A stretch of DNA of 64,000 bases from Bacteroidia bacterium (GCA_033391075.1 JAWPMV010000001.1:5146001-5210000), one strand, 5' to 3'. Positions 26,669-34,986 are shown, numbered from the stretch's first letter. Numbers and translations are program-made. The notes: a model not told the origin generated them from the sequence alone.

Positions 26669-28147
26669 ATGAAAGAATTATCAAGTACCCACACACAAGG
26701 ATTTTATGTAGATAAAATTAATCCACTTTGGTATCTCGCAATTGGAATAGTTACCATAGCCCTTACTCACATGACCTTTAGTATTGAAGTCATGGCCTGG
26801 GTTTCAAGTATTCCATTTTTAATATATCTAAGTCTCACACAAGGTTGGAAGTCAAGGTTAAGCTTTTTTCTCGCTTTAGTTTTGGCCTGGTCCCTTGTTG
26901 TAACCAAGATTATTAGCGATCCAATTCCATTGGTGCTGGTCTTTCTCTACTCGATCCCAATTAGTTTGTTTCACCTGCCGGGATACTTGATCTGGAGCAA
27001 ATTTAAAAATCAGAAATATGCGCTGTTTCTATTTCCTGTCATCATGATCATTATGGAATGGATTCAATACACCTTTACACCTCTTGCCAGTTGGGGAGTA
27101 GCTGCATATACCCTGCACGATAATGTATCACTTATTCAAACAGTATCCTTGTTTGGGTTGGCTGGACTAAGCTTTTTGATTTATTGGGTTAATGTCTCAA
27201 TTGCTAACATCATAATCAAAAGAAAAACCTCTATTTCAACATTTCAGCTCCCCTTAATTATGCTGTTCCTTTTAATTGCTTTTGGCTCCATCCGATACGA
27301 CATGAGCAAAGCTAATGGTATTGACACTATAACTGTTGCCGCAGTTGGAACAGACTCGAAAGCAAGTGGTTTGCCATTGCCTTCTAAAGAAAGAACTGAA
27401 CAGACTAAAACGGCATTATTTAAACGAACCAGAACTGCAGCAGGCGGTGGCGCTGAAATAATATCATGGAACGAAGCCGCCATATTTATAATGCCTGAAG
27501 ATGAGAATGAATGGATTAACTCCATCAAGGAACTAGCTGCTGAACTCAATATCACTTTGGTAGCTTCTTATGTGACACCCATTTCACAATCTCCCTTGAG
27601 GTATGAGAACAAGTATCAGTTTATCGATTCGTCAGGAAACATTACACATACATACCTCAAGCATCAACCCGTACCAGGAGAACCAGCTGTGCAAGGAAAG
27701 TCCCCTTTAAAAGTTGCTGATATAAAAGGAACAAAAGTCGCAGCCGCAATTTGCTATGATTATGATTTTCCGTATCTGGCAAAAGGGTATGGTGAATTAG
27801 GAGCAGATATGGTTATTCTTCCGTCAAGTGATTGGAGAGGCATCGACCCTGTTCATACAGAAATGGCAGCCTTTAGAGCTGTTGAGCAAGGTCACTCGGT
27901 TCTTCGTTCAACGCGTTTTGGGCTCTCTGCAGCAATTACACCATACGGTGAAATGGTTTCACAAATGAGCAGTTTTGACGATAATGATAAAATCATGTAT
28001 TCACAACTACCTACCAAAGGTGTCACTACATTATACTCAGTTATTCAAGATAGCTTCGTCTACCTCTGTATTGGATTCTTACTGTCGTTCATGGCTATTG
28101 CGTCTAGATCAAAAAATAAATTAAAACCTATAAAAAAAGATAATTGA
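26669..28147 (+). CDS. Apolipoprotein N-acyltransferase-like membrane nitrilase
   Basis: A 492-residue protein with six to eight N-terminal membrane segments (residues about 20-210), a carbon-nitrogen hydrolase domain (220-440) and a last membrane segment near 450-475. This is the layout of Lnt, which N-acylates lipoproteins. The expected triad is visible as Glu269 (SWNEAA), Lys331 (LKHQP) and Cys362 (ICYDYDF). Sequence around the triad departs from standard Lnt (WNEAA instead of WPETA), so it may act on a different acceptor. Carried in the same cassette as the Crp-like gene, which is unusual for a housekeeping-type enzyme. Confidence 0.75.
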   Translation: MKELSSTHTQGFYVDKINPLWYLAIGIVTIALTHMTFSIEVMAWVSSIPFLIYLSLTQGWKSRLSFFLALVLAWSLVVTKIISDPIPLVLVFLYSIPISLFHLPGYLIWSKFKNQKYALFLFPVIMIIMEWIQYTFTPLASWGVAAYTLHDNVSLIQTVSLFGLAGLSFLIYWVNVSIANIIIKRKTSISTFQLPLIMLFLLIAFGSIRYDMSKANGIDTITVAAVGTDSKASGLPLPSKERTEQTKTALFKRTRTAAGGGAEIISWNEAAIFIMPEDENEWINSIKELAAELNITLVASYVTPISQSPLRYENKYQFIDSSGNITHTYLKHQPVPGEPAVQGKSPLKVADIKGTKVAAAICYDYDFPYLAKGYGELGADMVILPSSDWRGIDPVHTEMAAFRAVEQGHSVLRSTRFGLSAAITPYGEMVSQMSSFDDNDKIMYSQLPTKGVTTLYSVIQDSFVYLCIGFLLSFMAIASRSKNKLKPIKKDN

Positions 28148-28173
28148 TTTAAATAGAAGTATGTTAGTATTAC

Positions 28174-28231
28174 TTGCTACAACAAAACCTAAGCTACAAT
28201 AAAACGCAGTTTAGCCAAACCATTACTGATT
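28174..28231 (+). repeat. attC-like site 7
   Basis: R'' TTGCTACAAC (28174-28183) is the exact reverse complement of GTTGTAGCAA at 25977-25986 (10 of 10), enclosing the Crp-Lnt pair. CTAAGCT (28189-28195) pairs with AGTTTAG (28208-28214) with one G-T pair. Right end ATTACTGATT (28222-28231): the crossover G is A here, and TTACTGATT is the exact reverse complement of the next R''. Confidence 0.78.
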
Positions 28232-28392
28232 AATATACCCCATTTGGAGCGAGCAGATATTGGGGTATTGTAGCCTTATGCTGATGTGTGCATTCTAAAT
28301 TACACTTTTTGATGTAAAATCGGATTGGTAGGCCACAGCAAAGCGAATGATTTACTCTGGGACACACACGGTTTTTCGAGTTTCGGTAGAAA
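28232..28392 (+). other. Leader of the cyclase cassette with hairpin
   Basis: This gene-free stretch carries a perfect stem ATACCCCA/TGGGGTAT near 28235-28270 and, around it, AAGCTACAAT (28191-28200) that can pair with ATTGTAGCCTT. No promoter of the usual type is evident. Confidence 0.4.
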
Positions 28393-29568
28393 TTGTTAGA
28401 TTTAGATAGCCTGGATCTATTTGTAGCCGATACTCAAAGTGAATTAATGGAAAAGCAGCCTTCAACAGCGGAAGAAGAAATCATTGAGTTAACCCGAAAG
28501 TTAATCGAAAAATGGGCTGTAAGAACCCAGCCTTCAACATCAGAGATGCTCACTCATGCCCACCCTAACTTTACCGGATTTGGGACTGGTAAATATGAGG
28601 TATGGGATAATTTTGCTACTTACAAGCAATCGGAAATGGCAAGCCTGGAACAATTATCGGATCCGGTGCCTTTCAAGTACCATTGGATAAGAGCATCCGT
28701 GTTTGGGGATACGGGCATCACGATGACACAAGTTGATCTTACCTTCCAGATTGAGGGAAAACAATACGACGTGAAAAATGTTCGATGGTCGATGATTTTA
28801 AAAAAAATAGATCATTCCTGGTTGCAAATACATACACATTGCTCTTTGCCCTACAGTGATGATGTCGTTCCGATAGAAGAGTTGAAGGCTCGTAATAAGG
28901 AACTGGAGCAACTTGTTACGAAGCGAACGAATGCCCTGGTAAAAGAAAAAGAACGAACGGAAAACCTCCTTCATAATATTTTGCCGGTGGAAGTGGCAAA
29001 AGAGTTGCTGCAAACGGGCGCTGTAAAGCCTGTTAGATTTGATGAAGTAAGTATTTTGTTTACCGATTTTAAGGAATTTACCAATATAGTAGCAACTATT
29101 CCTACCCGTAAATTGATAAGTGAGCTCAATGAACTCTTTAGTGAGTTTGATGATATAATGGAAGCCGAAGGAATAGAAAAGATTCAAACGGTTGGGGATG
29201 CCTATTTAGCAGCCTCTGGTTTGCCAGAAGAAGTACCAGACCATGCCATGAGATGTGTCAGAGCTAGTAAAAAGATGATTGATTTTCTAAAGCAGAGAAA
29301 TAAAACAAGTGCCATCAAATGGAAAATCAGAATAGGAATTCATTCCGGACCAATCGGAGCAGGAGTCGTTGGAAAGAAAAAATTCGCCTACGATATCTTT
29401 GGCGACACCATCAATATAGCCAGCAGAATTGAAACAGCAGGGGAAGAGGGAAAAATAAACGTATCGGCATATACCTATGATCTAATCAAAGAGCATTATC
29501 CTTGCGAATATAGAGGAAAGGTTAATGCTAAAGGAAAAGGAGATTTGGATATGTATTTTGTTAAATGA
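28393..29568 (+). CDS. Class III adenylate cyclase with N-terminal SnoaL-like domain
   Basis: A 391-residue soluble protein. Residues about 25-165 look like a SnoaL/NTF2-like domain (WSMILKKIDHSWLQIHTHCSLP), residues 168-195 form a coiled coil, and residues 200-390 form a class III nucleotide cyclase domain. The metal-binding Asp lies in ILFTDFKEFT, the second in TVGDAYLAASG, the adenine-selecting Lys and Asp in EKIQTVGD and AYDIFGD, and the transition-state Asn/Arg in INIASRIE. It should make cAMP, the NTF2 part being a likely sensor. The first start is TTG at 28393; ATG at 28447 (M19) is an alternative. Confidence 0.85.
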   Translation: MLDLDSLDLFVADTQSELMEKQPSTAEEEIIELTRKLIEKWAVRTQPSTSEMLTHAHPNFTGFGTGKYEVWDNFATYKQSEMASLEQLSDPVPFKYHWIRASVFGDTGITMTQVDLTFQIEGKQYDVKNVRWSMILKKIDHSWLQIHTHCSLPYSDDVVPIEELKARNKELEQLVTKRTNALVKEKERTENLLHNILPVEVAKELLQTGAVKPVRFDEVSILFTDFKEFTNIVATIPTRKLISELNELFSEFDDIMEAEGIEKIQTVGDAYLAASGLPEEVPDHAMRCVRASKKMIDFLKQRNKTSAIKWKIRIGIHSGPIGAGVVGKKKFAYDIFGDTINIASRIETAGEEGKINVSAYTYDLIKEHYPCEYRGKVNAKGKGDLDMYFVK

Positions 29569-29701
29569 CTTTCAATTCTTCGACTTTTCCTTGGATTTCA
29601 TAATCCCAATGTTTTTTGACTCTTGCCAAATAAAGTCCGTCCAAAATTATTTGCTTTTCAATGGGTTTTCTAAACTTTAAGATCGATAAATAAAAACTCA
29701 C
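29561..29701 (-). other. Short minus-strand reading frame, possible gene remnant
   Basis: On the minus strand a GTG at 29701 opens a 46-codon frame ending at 29561, overlapping the cyclase stop. The product (with FRKPIEKQIILDGLYLARVKKHWDYEIQGK) looks more like real protein than random translation, but I do not recognise it and a stop lies just upstream. It may be the C-terminal end of a gene lost from the cassette. Confidence 0.3.
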
Positions 29702-29848
29702 CGGATTTTTTAAAAATAATCACCTATTCTGATTCAGAATTAAGTTTTTAGATTATGAATCAGATGAGGCGCACTTGGTTTAATTTTCAGTCATACCCAA
29801 TGTAGGCTGGGTGATTGCAGAGCGAAAAAACAGAATACGGAAATAAAA
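29702..29848. other. Gene-free tail of the cyclase cassette
   Basis: No reading frame or clear repeat is visible. TACCCAATG (29796-29804) and CTGGGTG (29808-29814) can form a weak hairpin, CCCA with TGGG. Confidence 0.4.
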
Positions 29849-29918
29849 AATCAGTAACAAAACCTATCCCGAATACTCCGCTAATGCTACGAACTAGGGA
29901 TAGCTGTTCGTTCTCGGC
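29849..29918 (+). repeat. attC-like site 8
   Basis: R'' AATCAGTAAC (29849-29858) matches the reverse complement of the cassette start at 28223-28231 in all nine transferable bases. CTATCCC (29864-29870) pairs perfectly with GGGATAG (29897-29903). Spacer CTGTTC, then R' GTTCTCGGC (29910-29918). Spacers and arms closely match site 1. Confidence 0.85.
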
Positions 29919-30011
29919 AAGCAAAAAAAAATACAGAATTGTTGTCCAATTAAAAGAAGTTCATTCGTCTAGTATTTGATATTGAATTATTAACGATAAA
30001 ACTTATTAAAA

Positions 30012-30362
30012 ATGAAAGATTTTATGATGCTTTTCCATAGTGAACCTGATCCTAATTTTGAACCTACGCCGGAAGAAATTCAAGCAGAAGTAAAAGCTTG
30101 GCAAGATTGGATGGGTGGAATTAGTGCACAAGGTAAATTAAAAAATCCTGGCGAAGCATTAGGGTTTGAAGGGAAAACAATGCATTCTGATGGAGCAATT
30201 ACCGATGGCCCATACGCAGAATTGAAAGAAATGGTAGGTGGCTACATAATTGTCACAGCAACATCAATTAATGAGGCAATCCAGCTAGCAAATGGCTGCC
30301 CCGCTCTTAACAGTGGGGGTAAAGTAGAGGTTAGAGATATCATGGTATTGGAAGGAATGTAA
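30012..30362 (+). CDS. YCII/DGPF-domain protein
   Basis: A 116-residue member of the YCII-related (DGPF) family, with the hallmark DGPYAELKEMVGGY near residues 70-83 and an N-terminal MMLFHSEPD. The biochemical activity of the family is not firmly known. It is followed after 4 bases by an ECF42-type sigma factor, a pairing well known from other bacteria. Both genes sit in one cassette. Confidence 0.9.
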   Translation: MKDFMMLFHSEPDPNFEPTPEEIQAEVKAWQDWMGGISAQGKLKNPGEALGFEGKTMHSDGAITDGPYAELKEMVGGYIIVTATSINEAIQLANGCPALNSGGKVEVRDIMVLEGM

Positions 30363-30366
30363 ACCA

Positions 30367-31608
30367 ATGGTTAAAGACCAACTTATAGAAACATTTAGAT
30401 CAGAGTACGGTAACTTAGTTGCCGTACTTTGTCATTTTCATGGAATACAAAATATTCAATTGGCTGAAGATATTGTGAGTGATACTTTTCTTCATGCAAT
30501 GAAAGTGTGGTCACATAAAGGTGTACCGGATTCTCCAAAGGCTTGGTTAAGGAAAGTTGCTGTCAATAAATTCAGAGACTATTATCGTAGAAGACAAACT
30601 TTTCGAGAAAAGGTTAAGGGCAACTATTTTCAAAGCCTTCAACAAACAAATGAAATTATTTTAACTGAGGAAATCATTTCAGATGGTTTGTTAAATATGA
30701 TTTTCGCTATTTGTAATTCCAATCTCAAAATTGACATACAAATCTGTTTATCCTTGAGATTATTGTGTGGATTTGGTATAGGTCAAATCGCAGCTGCACT
30801 CCTTACAAACAAAGAGAATATTAATAAAAAACTATATAGAGGTAAAAAACAATTAAGAAAGTATAAGGACTCCTGGAATCAACTAAGTCGAAATGACTAT
30901 GCTTCAAGAATTCCCTCTGTTTTAAGGATTATTTATCTACTTTTCAATGAAGGGTATTATAGCAGTGTTAGTGATGAAAACATTAAACAAGATTTTTGCT
31001 GGGAAGCAATGAGATTGGCCATATTTATGTCGAAGCAATCCTTCCTACCGAAAAAAGACACCTATGCCCTGATTGCATTAATGTGTTTTCACGCTTCAAG
31101 ACTTGATTCAAGAACGAATCCAAATGGTCAATATATTCTATATCAGGAACAAGACAGAAATAAATGGAATAATAATTTAATTAAGAAAGGAGAATACTAT
31201 TTAACGAAATCAGCAAATGGCAATAATGTTTCTAAATATCATTTAGAAGCAGCTATTGCATACTGGCATACAACGGAAGTTCCCAATAAATGGGATAATA
31301 TTCTACAATTGTATAATAGACTACTTCTAGTAGAATACTCTCCTATTATTGCAATGAATCGAACTTATGCTCTTGCTATAGCTAACTCAGCTGAGGAAGC
31401 AATTATTGAAGCGAGAAAATTAAATCTGGAAGACAATTATTATTATTATTGGCTTATGGCAGAATTATTCAGACTGAATTTAGAGCCAGAAATGGAAATA
31501 GAATATTTAAACAAAGCCTTGGATTCAGCAAAAAAAATTAGTGAAAAGGAAATCCTCAAAACCAAATTAGACAAAGCAAGCCGAGAACAAAGTGCAAAAC
31601 GTACATAG
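30367..31608 (+). CDS. ECF42-type RNA polymerase sigma factor with C-terminal TPR extension
   Basis: A 413-residue extracytoplasmic function sigma factor. Sigma region 2 covers residues 10-80 (AEDIVSDTFLHAMKVWSHKGVPDSPKAWLRKVAVNKFRDYYRR), region 4 about 115-165, and the C-terminal 240 residues form the helical extension typical of group ECF42, including YLLFNEGYYSS. Such factors lack a classical anti-sigma factor and control the neighbouring DGPF gene. The 3' end of the gene overlaps the R'' part of site 9. Carriage of a sigma factor with its target in one mobile-type unit is noteworthy. Confidence 0.88.
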   Translation: MVKDQLIETFRSEYGNLVAVLCHFHGIQNIQLAEDIVSDTFLHAMKVWSHKGVPDSPKAWLRKVAVNKFRDYYRRRQTFREKVKGNYFQSLQQTNEIILTEEIISDGLLNMIFAICNSNLKIDIQICLSLRLLCGFGIGQIAAALLTNKENINKKLYRGKKQLRKYKDSWNQLSRNDYASRIPSVLRIIYLLFNEGYYSSVSDENIKQDFCWEAMRLAIFMSKQSFLPKKDTYALIALMCFHASRLDSRTNPNGQYILYQEQDRNKWNNNLIKKGEYYLTKSANGNNVSKYHLEAAIAYWHTTEVPNKWDNILQLYNRLLLVEYSPIIAMNRTYALAIANSAEEAIIEARKLNLEDNYYYYWLMAELFRLNLEPEMEIEYLNKALDSAKKISEKEILKTKLDKASREQSAKRT

Positions 31609-31656
31609 CCGCTATATGCGTCTACAGTCGTTTCCACCGAGCGGTAGATGTTAATA
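31580..31656 (+). repeat. attC-like site 9 (right boundary ambiguous)
   Basis: R'' GCCGAGAAC (31580-31588) is the exact reverse complement of GTTCTCGGC at 29910-29918. It lies inside the sigma-factor reading frame. The inner arms may be TAGCCGCT (31606-31613) with AGCGGTA (31640-31646), leaving one G unpaired. The right end could be GTTTCCACC (31630) or GTTAATA (31650); neither has an exact partner downstream. Confidence 0.65.
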
Positions 31657-31657
31657 A

Positions 31658-32341
31658 ATGAAAATACAATTTTGCATAACAATAATCTTGCTTTCTAGCT
31701 CCCTGGCAAACTCACAAGATTGCTTTGGCAGTTACGACCTGGAAAGTGGATTTTGTACGGCAAGTATCTCATTGTGGTCAGATTCGACATTTTTTTGGGC
31801 ATACGGCTGTGAGGGAATTAGCAATATTCGAACAGGTAGTTTCTCGATTAACGAAAACAAAATAGACTTTAAAACTATCGAAAAAGATTCTATTGATATT
31901 ATTTTCGATGTAGAGTGGATTGAAAGCTTAGATAGAATTCCTGATGCTTTAAAGGACAGTACATGGCCTTATTTCTATGTGGTAGATAGAAATGACACCT
32001 TGGTCCAAGGCCTGGAAATCGTTTGCTATAATGATTCGGATACATATCAGATTTTAGAAGACAATTATAATGGCATTTATTTTTTCCCGCCTGATGATAC
32101 AGAAGAGCTATCTATTCCTGTTTTAAGTATGTTTCTTAAACGATATATTGGAATTAGAGTACCCAAAAAGCCCGAGCGAAAATCAGTCTTGAAAATAAGA
32201 TTGAATGTAGCATCTTCATTTCTGTTTTATCCGATGATAAATTACCGTCATGAAAAGGAAATAATTTCAGGATTATATAAAGAGAATAAATTAATTTTTG
32301 GTGAAGGGGATAGGATCTATAGTCTTGAAAAAAGAAAATAA
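31658..32341 (+). CDS. Unknown secreted protein
   Basis: A 227-residue protein with a signal peptide (MKIQFCITIILLSSSLANSQ, cleavage near residue 20). The mature part is probably beta-rich with several Cys residues (DCFGSYDLESGFC, YGCEG) that may form disulfides. No family recognised. It is the first of three cassette-type genes with degenerate borders. Confidence 0.6.
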   Translation: MKIQFCITIILLSSSLANSQDCFGSYDLESGFCTASISLWSDSTFFWAYGCEGISNIRTGSFSINENKIDFKTIEKDSIDIIFDVEWIESLDRIPDALKDSTWPYFYVVDRNDTLVQGLEIVCYNDSDTYQILEDNYNGIYFFPPDDTEELSIPVLSMFLKRYIGIRVPKKPERKSVLKIRLNVASSFLFYPMINYRHEKEIISGLYKENKLIFGEGDRIYSLEKRK

Positions 32342-32398
32342 TAAACAGCTTACATCAGCTATTGCAACAGTCCGAGACATAGCTTGTCATGAGCAATC
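32339..32398 (+). repeat. attC-like site 10 (degenerate)
   Basis: The segment from TAATAAAC to ATGAGC contains AGCTAT/ATAGCT arms and CAGTCCGAGACATAGCTTGTC, closely similar to the right half of site 3. The GTT is replaced by ATG and no complementary partner is clear. Confidence 0.5.
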
Positions 32399-33108
32399 AA
32401 AAAATGGAAAAAACTTTAATAATTTTAGTATTGGCGACTTTGGGATTTTATTCCTGTGGACAAAAGGATCTATCTACAAAAAATAAGGAGACTGATGAGG
32501 TAAAAACAGTAGATACGATAACCTTAGATGAACATAGAATAAAGTCTCAGGAGATAAATTCTAATAATCATATCCACACTGAGGCAAATTATACCGATTC
32601 TACAGGAAAAGGTATCATCATACAAAATGGTTTTCCCAGAGGCGGTGGTAGGATTTATTCTTCCAAGGGTATGACATATGGACATGCGGTATTCTGGTCG
32701 CGGCTTATAAATAAAACGGATACACCTTTAACAATAACCATTAATTTCCCTGCCGATTCCATTCTCATTTTCCCATCCTCTAATGGTCATATCAAGTTAC
32801 TCATTCCCCAGGAAACGATGAGAATGGACCAAGTTTCAGAATTTAGTTATGGACTAGAAAATATAAAACCTTTTGTAGAAAGTAACTTCCATAAACCAAG
32901 TCAACTCCAAAGAACGATTAAGCCTAATGAAGAATGCATTTTCTATGTCGTTTTACTTAGCCACTTCGCTTCAGCTGATGAAGTCATTAGGCGAACGGGG
33001 CTTCTATTAAAAGAACAGGACCTTTTTTATCGCCTTACTGTAGACTCTTTGACTTCTAAAATAATACCTTGTGGACGGATTGTTTTTAATAATGAAGAAG
33101 ACAATTAA
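32389..33108 (+). CDS. Unknown lipoprotein
   Basis: A 239-residue protein with a lipoprotein signal (LVLATLGFYSCG, Cys about residue 22). Starting at the internal ATG 32404 gives a better signal peptide than the first ATG, which lies in the recombination-like site. The mature part contains a possible immunoglobulin-like beta domain (LINKTDTPLTITINFPADSILIFPSSNGHIKLLIP). No family recognised. Confidence 0.62.
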   Translation: MSNQKMEKTLIILVLATLGFYSCGQKDLSTKNKETDEVKTVDTITLDEHRIKSQEINSNNHIHTEANYTDSTGKGIIIQNGFPRGGGRIYSSKGMTYGHAVFWSRLINKTDTPLTITINFPADSILIFPSSNGHIKLLIPQETMRMDQVSEFSYGLENIKPFVESNFHKPSQLQRTIKPNEECIFYVVLLSHFASADEVIRRTGLLLKEQDLFYRLTVDSLTSKIIPCGRIVFNNEEDN

Positions 33109-33162
33109 TGTGGCTCCATTTTGTCATTTTTTAATATTCCTCAAGTGGAAAAGTAGAATAGC

Positions 33163-33233
33163 GTATACAGCTAAGTCATATACTCCGCTAAGCCTCTCTA
33201 CGAAAGCATAGCCTGGTCTTAATAGCAAGAAAA
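33163..33233 (+). repeat. attC-like site 11 (degenerate)
   Basis: The sequence from ATACAGCTAAG to AGCATAGCCTGGTC followed by TTAATAGC has the same order of words as sites 3, 5 and 10. The crossover position is C. TTAATAGC partly matches the reverse complement of GCTCCTAAC at the end of the ankyrin gene. Confidence 0.45.
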
Positions 33234-33237
33234 TATC

Positions 33238-33846
33238 ATGAGTTCTAAAGGTGAATCTATTTATAAGGCATGGGAGAAAGCTATAAAGGAAATAGATTTG
33301 GAGTCAATTTCTACTTTAATAGTAGAATCCCCGAAACTCATAAATCAAGGAATTATTCATTATCGAGGGAATGGAACAACATTCCAAACTCTCCCCTTAA
33401 ACATGGTAAATAATTCCTTAGAAGCCACAAAACTACTCATAGCAAATGGAGCTGACCCAAATGAATATGGAGAGGCAAATGTTCTAGCATTACATAATGC
33501 CTCTGCAGAAGTCACGAAATATTTAATCTCAAAAGGCGCCGATGTTAATCGAATTGGTGCTGAAGAATGTTCGCCATTAATGTATGAAGTCTACATGCAC
33601 AATTATGAAAATGTAAATATTCTTATCGAGCATGGAGCTGAAGTTACTTATCAAAGTAATTATGATGGATATACATCACTTCATTGGGCTGCGAGAAAGG
33701 GAGATTTACAAATTGTCAAAATACTTTTGAAGCATGGAGCGAAAATAAATGCCGTGAATAACAAGCATCAAACAGCTGAAGATTTAGCAAAAGAAAATAA
33801 TCATGTGAAAGTTTTCGAGTATTTAAAAAAAGAAGCCAGCTCCTAA
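33238..33846 (+). CDS. Ankyrin-repeat protein
   Basis: A 202-residue protein with four or five ankyrin repeats (residues 60-195), best seen in NYDGYTSLHWAARKGDLQIVKILLKHGAKINAVNNKHQTAEDLA. There is no signal peptide. Ankyrin proteins bind other proteins; the partner is unknown. The stop lies at the left end of a possible twelfth site. Confidence 0.85.
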   Translation: MSSKGESIYKAWEKAIKEIDLESISTLIVESPKLINQGIIHYRGNGTTFQTLPLNMVNNSLEATKLLIANGADPNEYGEANVLALHNASAEVTKYLISKGADVNRIGAEECSPLMYEVYMHNYENVNILIEHGAEVTYQSNYDGYTSLHWAARKGDLQIVKILLKHGAKINAVNNKHQTAEDLAKENNHVKVFEYLKKEASS

Positions 33847-34261
33847 CATTTTGCATACGGCCTTGATAGTACTTGCAAAAAGATCTCCCGAATTTTATTA
33901 TAGCTTTCTCCATATTGCCTCCTGCTTCTCATTCGAACTACACACGATCCGATAACATAGCAGCAATAGAAAATGAATCACAACCCTCCTTACAACCCAT
34001 TTCGATATACAATATAGGCAGCAGCTTATGCCCAATTGAAGTGCTAGGTATTACTCATAATTTTATGCCGACCTGCTGATCAATATGATAAATGATGGAA
34101 GCTTTTACCAAAAGGAGTTTGAATGATTGTATTATACTCACTCATTCTGGTATTTTAAATAAAAGTACTTCGATGAAAAACAGCAAGTAAAGGGATGATC
34201 CTATAATCCCGGCCTTCACCTACAAGTGGCCATTGGCTGCAAGCAATAAAATCGATATTGA
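33839..34261 (+). other. Gene-free stretch with a last degenerate attC-like site
   Basis: GCTCCTAAC (33839-33847) is followed by TTTTGCA pairing perfectly with TGCAAAA (33851-33877 region), a weak equivalent of R'' plus inner arms. The remainder has many stops in all frames and no recognisable gene; GGCC words at about 34214-34234 can form a short hairpin. It probably marks the right end of the array. Confidence 0.4.
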
Positions 34262-34828
34262 ATGAATACTTATTGTCCTGAAAATAAAGAAGCGTGGAGA
34301 AATTGGCTTAAAAAAAACCATCTGATAGAGGATTCAATATGGTTGATTTTTAACAAAAAAAGTTCTCCAAACCCTAATTTAAACTGGAGTGAAGCAGTCG
34401 ATGAAGCTCTTTGCTTTGGTTGGATAGATAGTACCAAAAGGTCCATCGATAGCGAAAAGTACATGCAGTATTTTTGCAAAAGAAAAGCCAGGAGTAATTG
34501 GTCAAAAATAAATAAGGATAAAGTGAAAGTCTTAATTGAACAAGGACTTATGGCAGATGCAGGCCTCAAAAGCATCGAGATTGCAAAAGAAAATGGTTCC
34601 TGGACAATTTTAGATGGAGTCGAAGCACTTGTAATCCCAGAAGATTTAGCAGAAGAATTTGCAAATTATAAGGGCTCGGGAGAATACTTTGATAGCCTAA
34701 GCAAGTCTGCAAAAAAGATTTTATTGTATTGGGTTGTCTCTGCTAAAAGAAAAGAGACAAGACAAAAGAGGATTTTAGAAATCGCAAAAAATGCAAGTCA
34801 AAAATTGAAACCCAAACAGTTCAGATAA
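34262..34828 (+). CDS. YdeI/OmpD-associated family protein
   Basis: A 188-residue cytoplasmic protein of the YdeI family. Signatures are WSEAVDEALCFGWIDSTKRSID, the CKRKARSNWSKINKDKV segment and the C-terminal SAKRKETRQKRILEIAKNA. Members have been linked to protection from peptides in Bacillus and to an unclear role elsewhere. The neighbourhood gives no further hint. It lies outside the well-defined part of the cassette array. Confidence 0.85.
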   Translation: MNTYCPENKEAWRNWLKKNHLIEDSIWLIFNKKSSPNPNLNWSEAVDEALCFGWIDSTKRSIDSEKYMQYFCKRKARSNWSKINKDKVKVLIEQGLMADAGLKSIEIAKENGSWTILDGVEALVIPEDLAEEFANYKGSGEYFDSLSKSAKKILLYWVVSAKRKETRQKRILEIAKNASQKLKPKQFR

Positions 34829-34986
34829 AAAGCCGGCAGAGAACTTATTGACTTTTGGCCAGGGCACCTAAACAAGACATCTTTATCAGTAAAAAATGAG
34901 CTCCGGTAGATAACTCGCTTAGGTTTTTTGAGCATTAGCTTATTCCGCATCAGATCAATCTAGACATGCTAAACCAAAATAATGCC
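34829..34986. other. Intergenic stretch without recognisable gene
   Basis: GCAGAGAAC at 34837-34845 resembles an R'' end, but no partner was found. Nothing else is evident before the tetR-like promoter. Confidence 0.3.

Noticed and set aside
21366-33846. MITE or insertion-sequence terminal repeats around each gene
   Set aside because: Every unit has a different end sequence, adjacent units share a junction, there are no target duplications and no transposase.
21162-33846. Integrase or attI in the window
   Set aside because: No tyrosine recombinase reading frame was found on either strand; only a possible left boundary at 21365 is seen.
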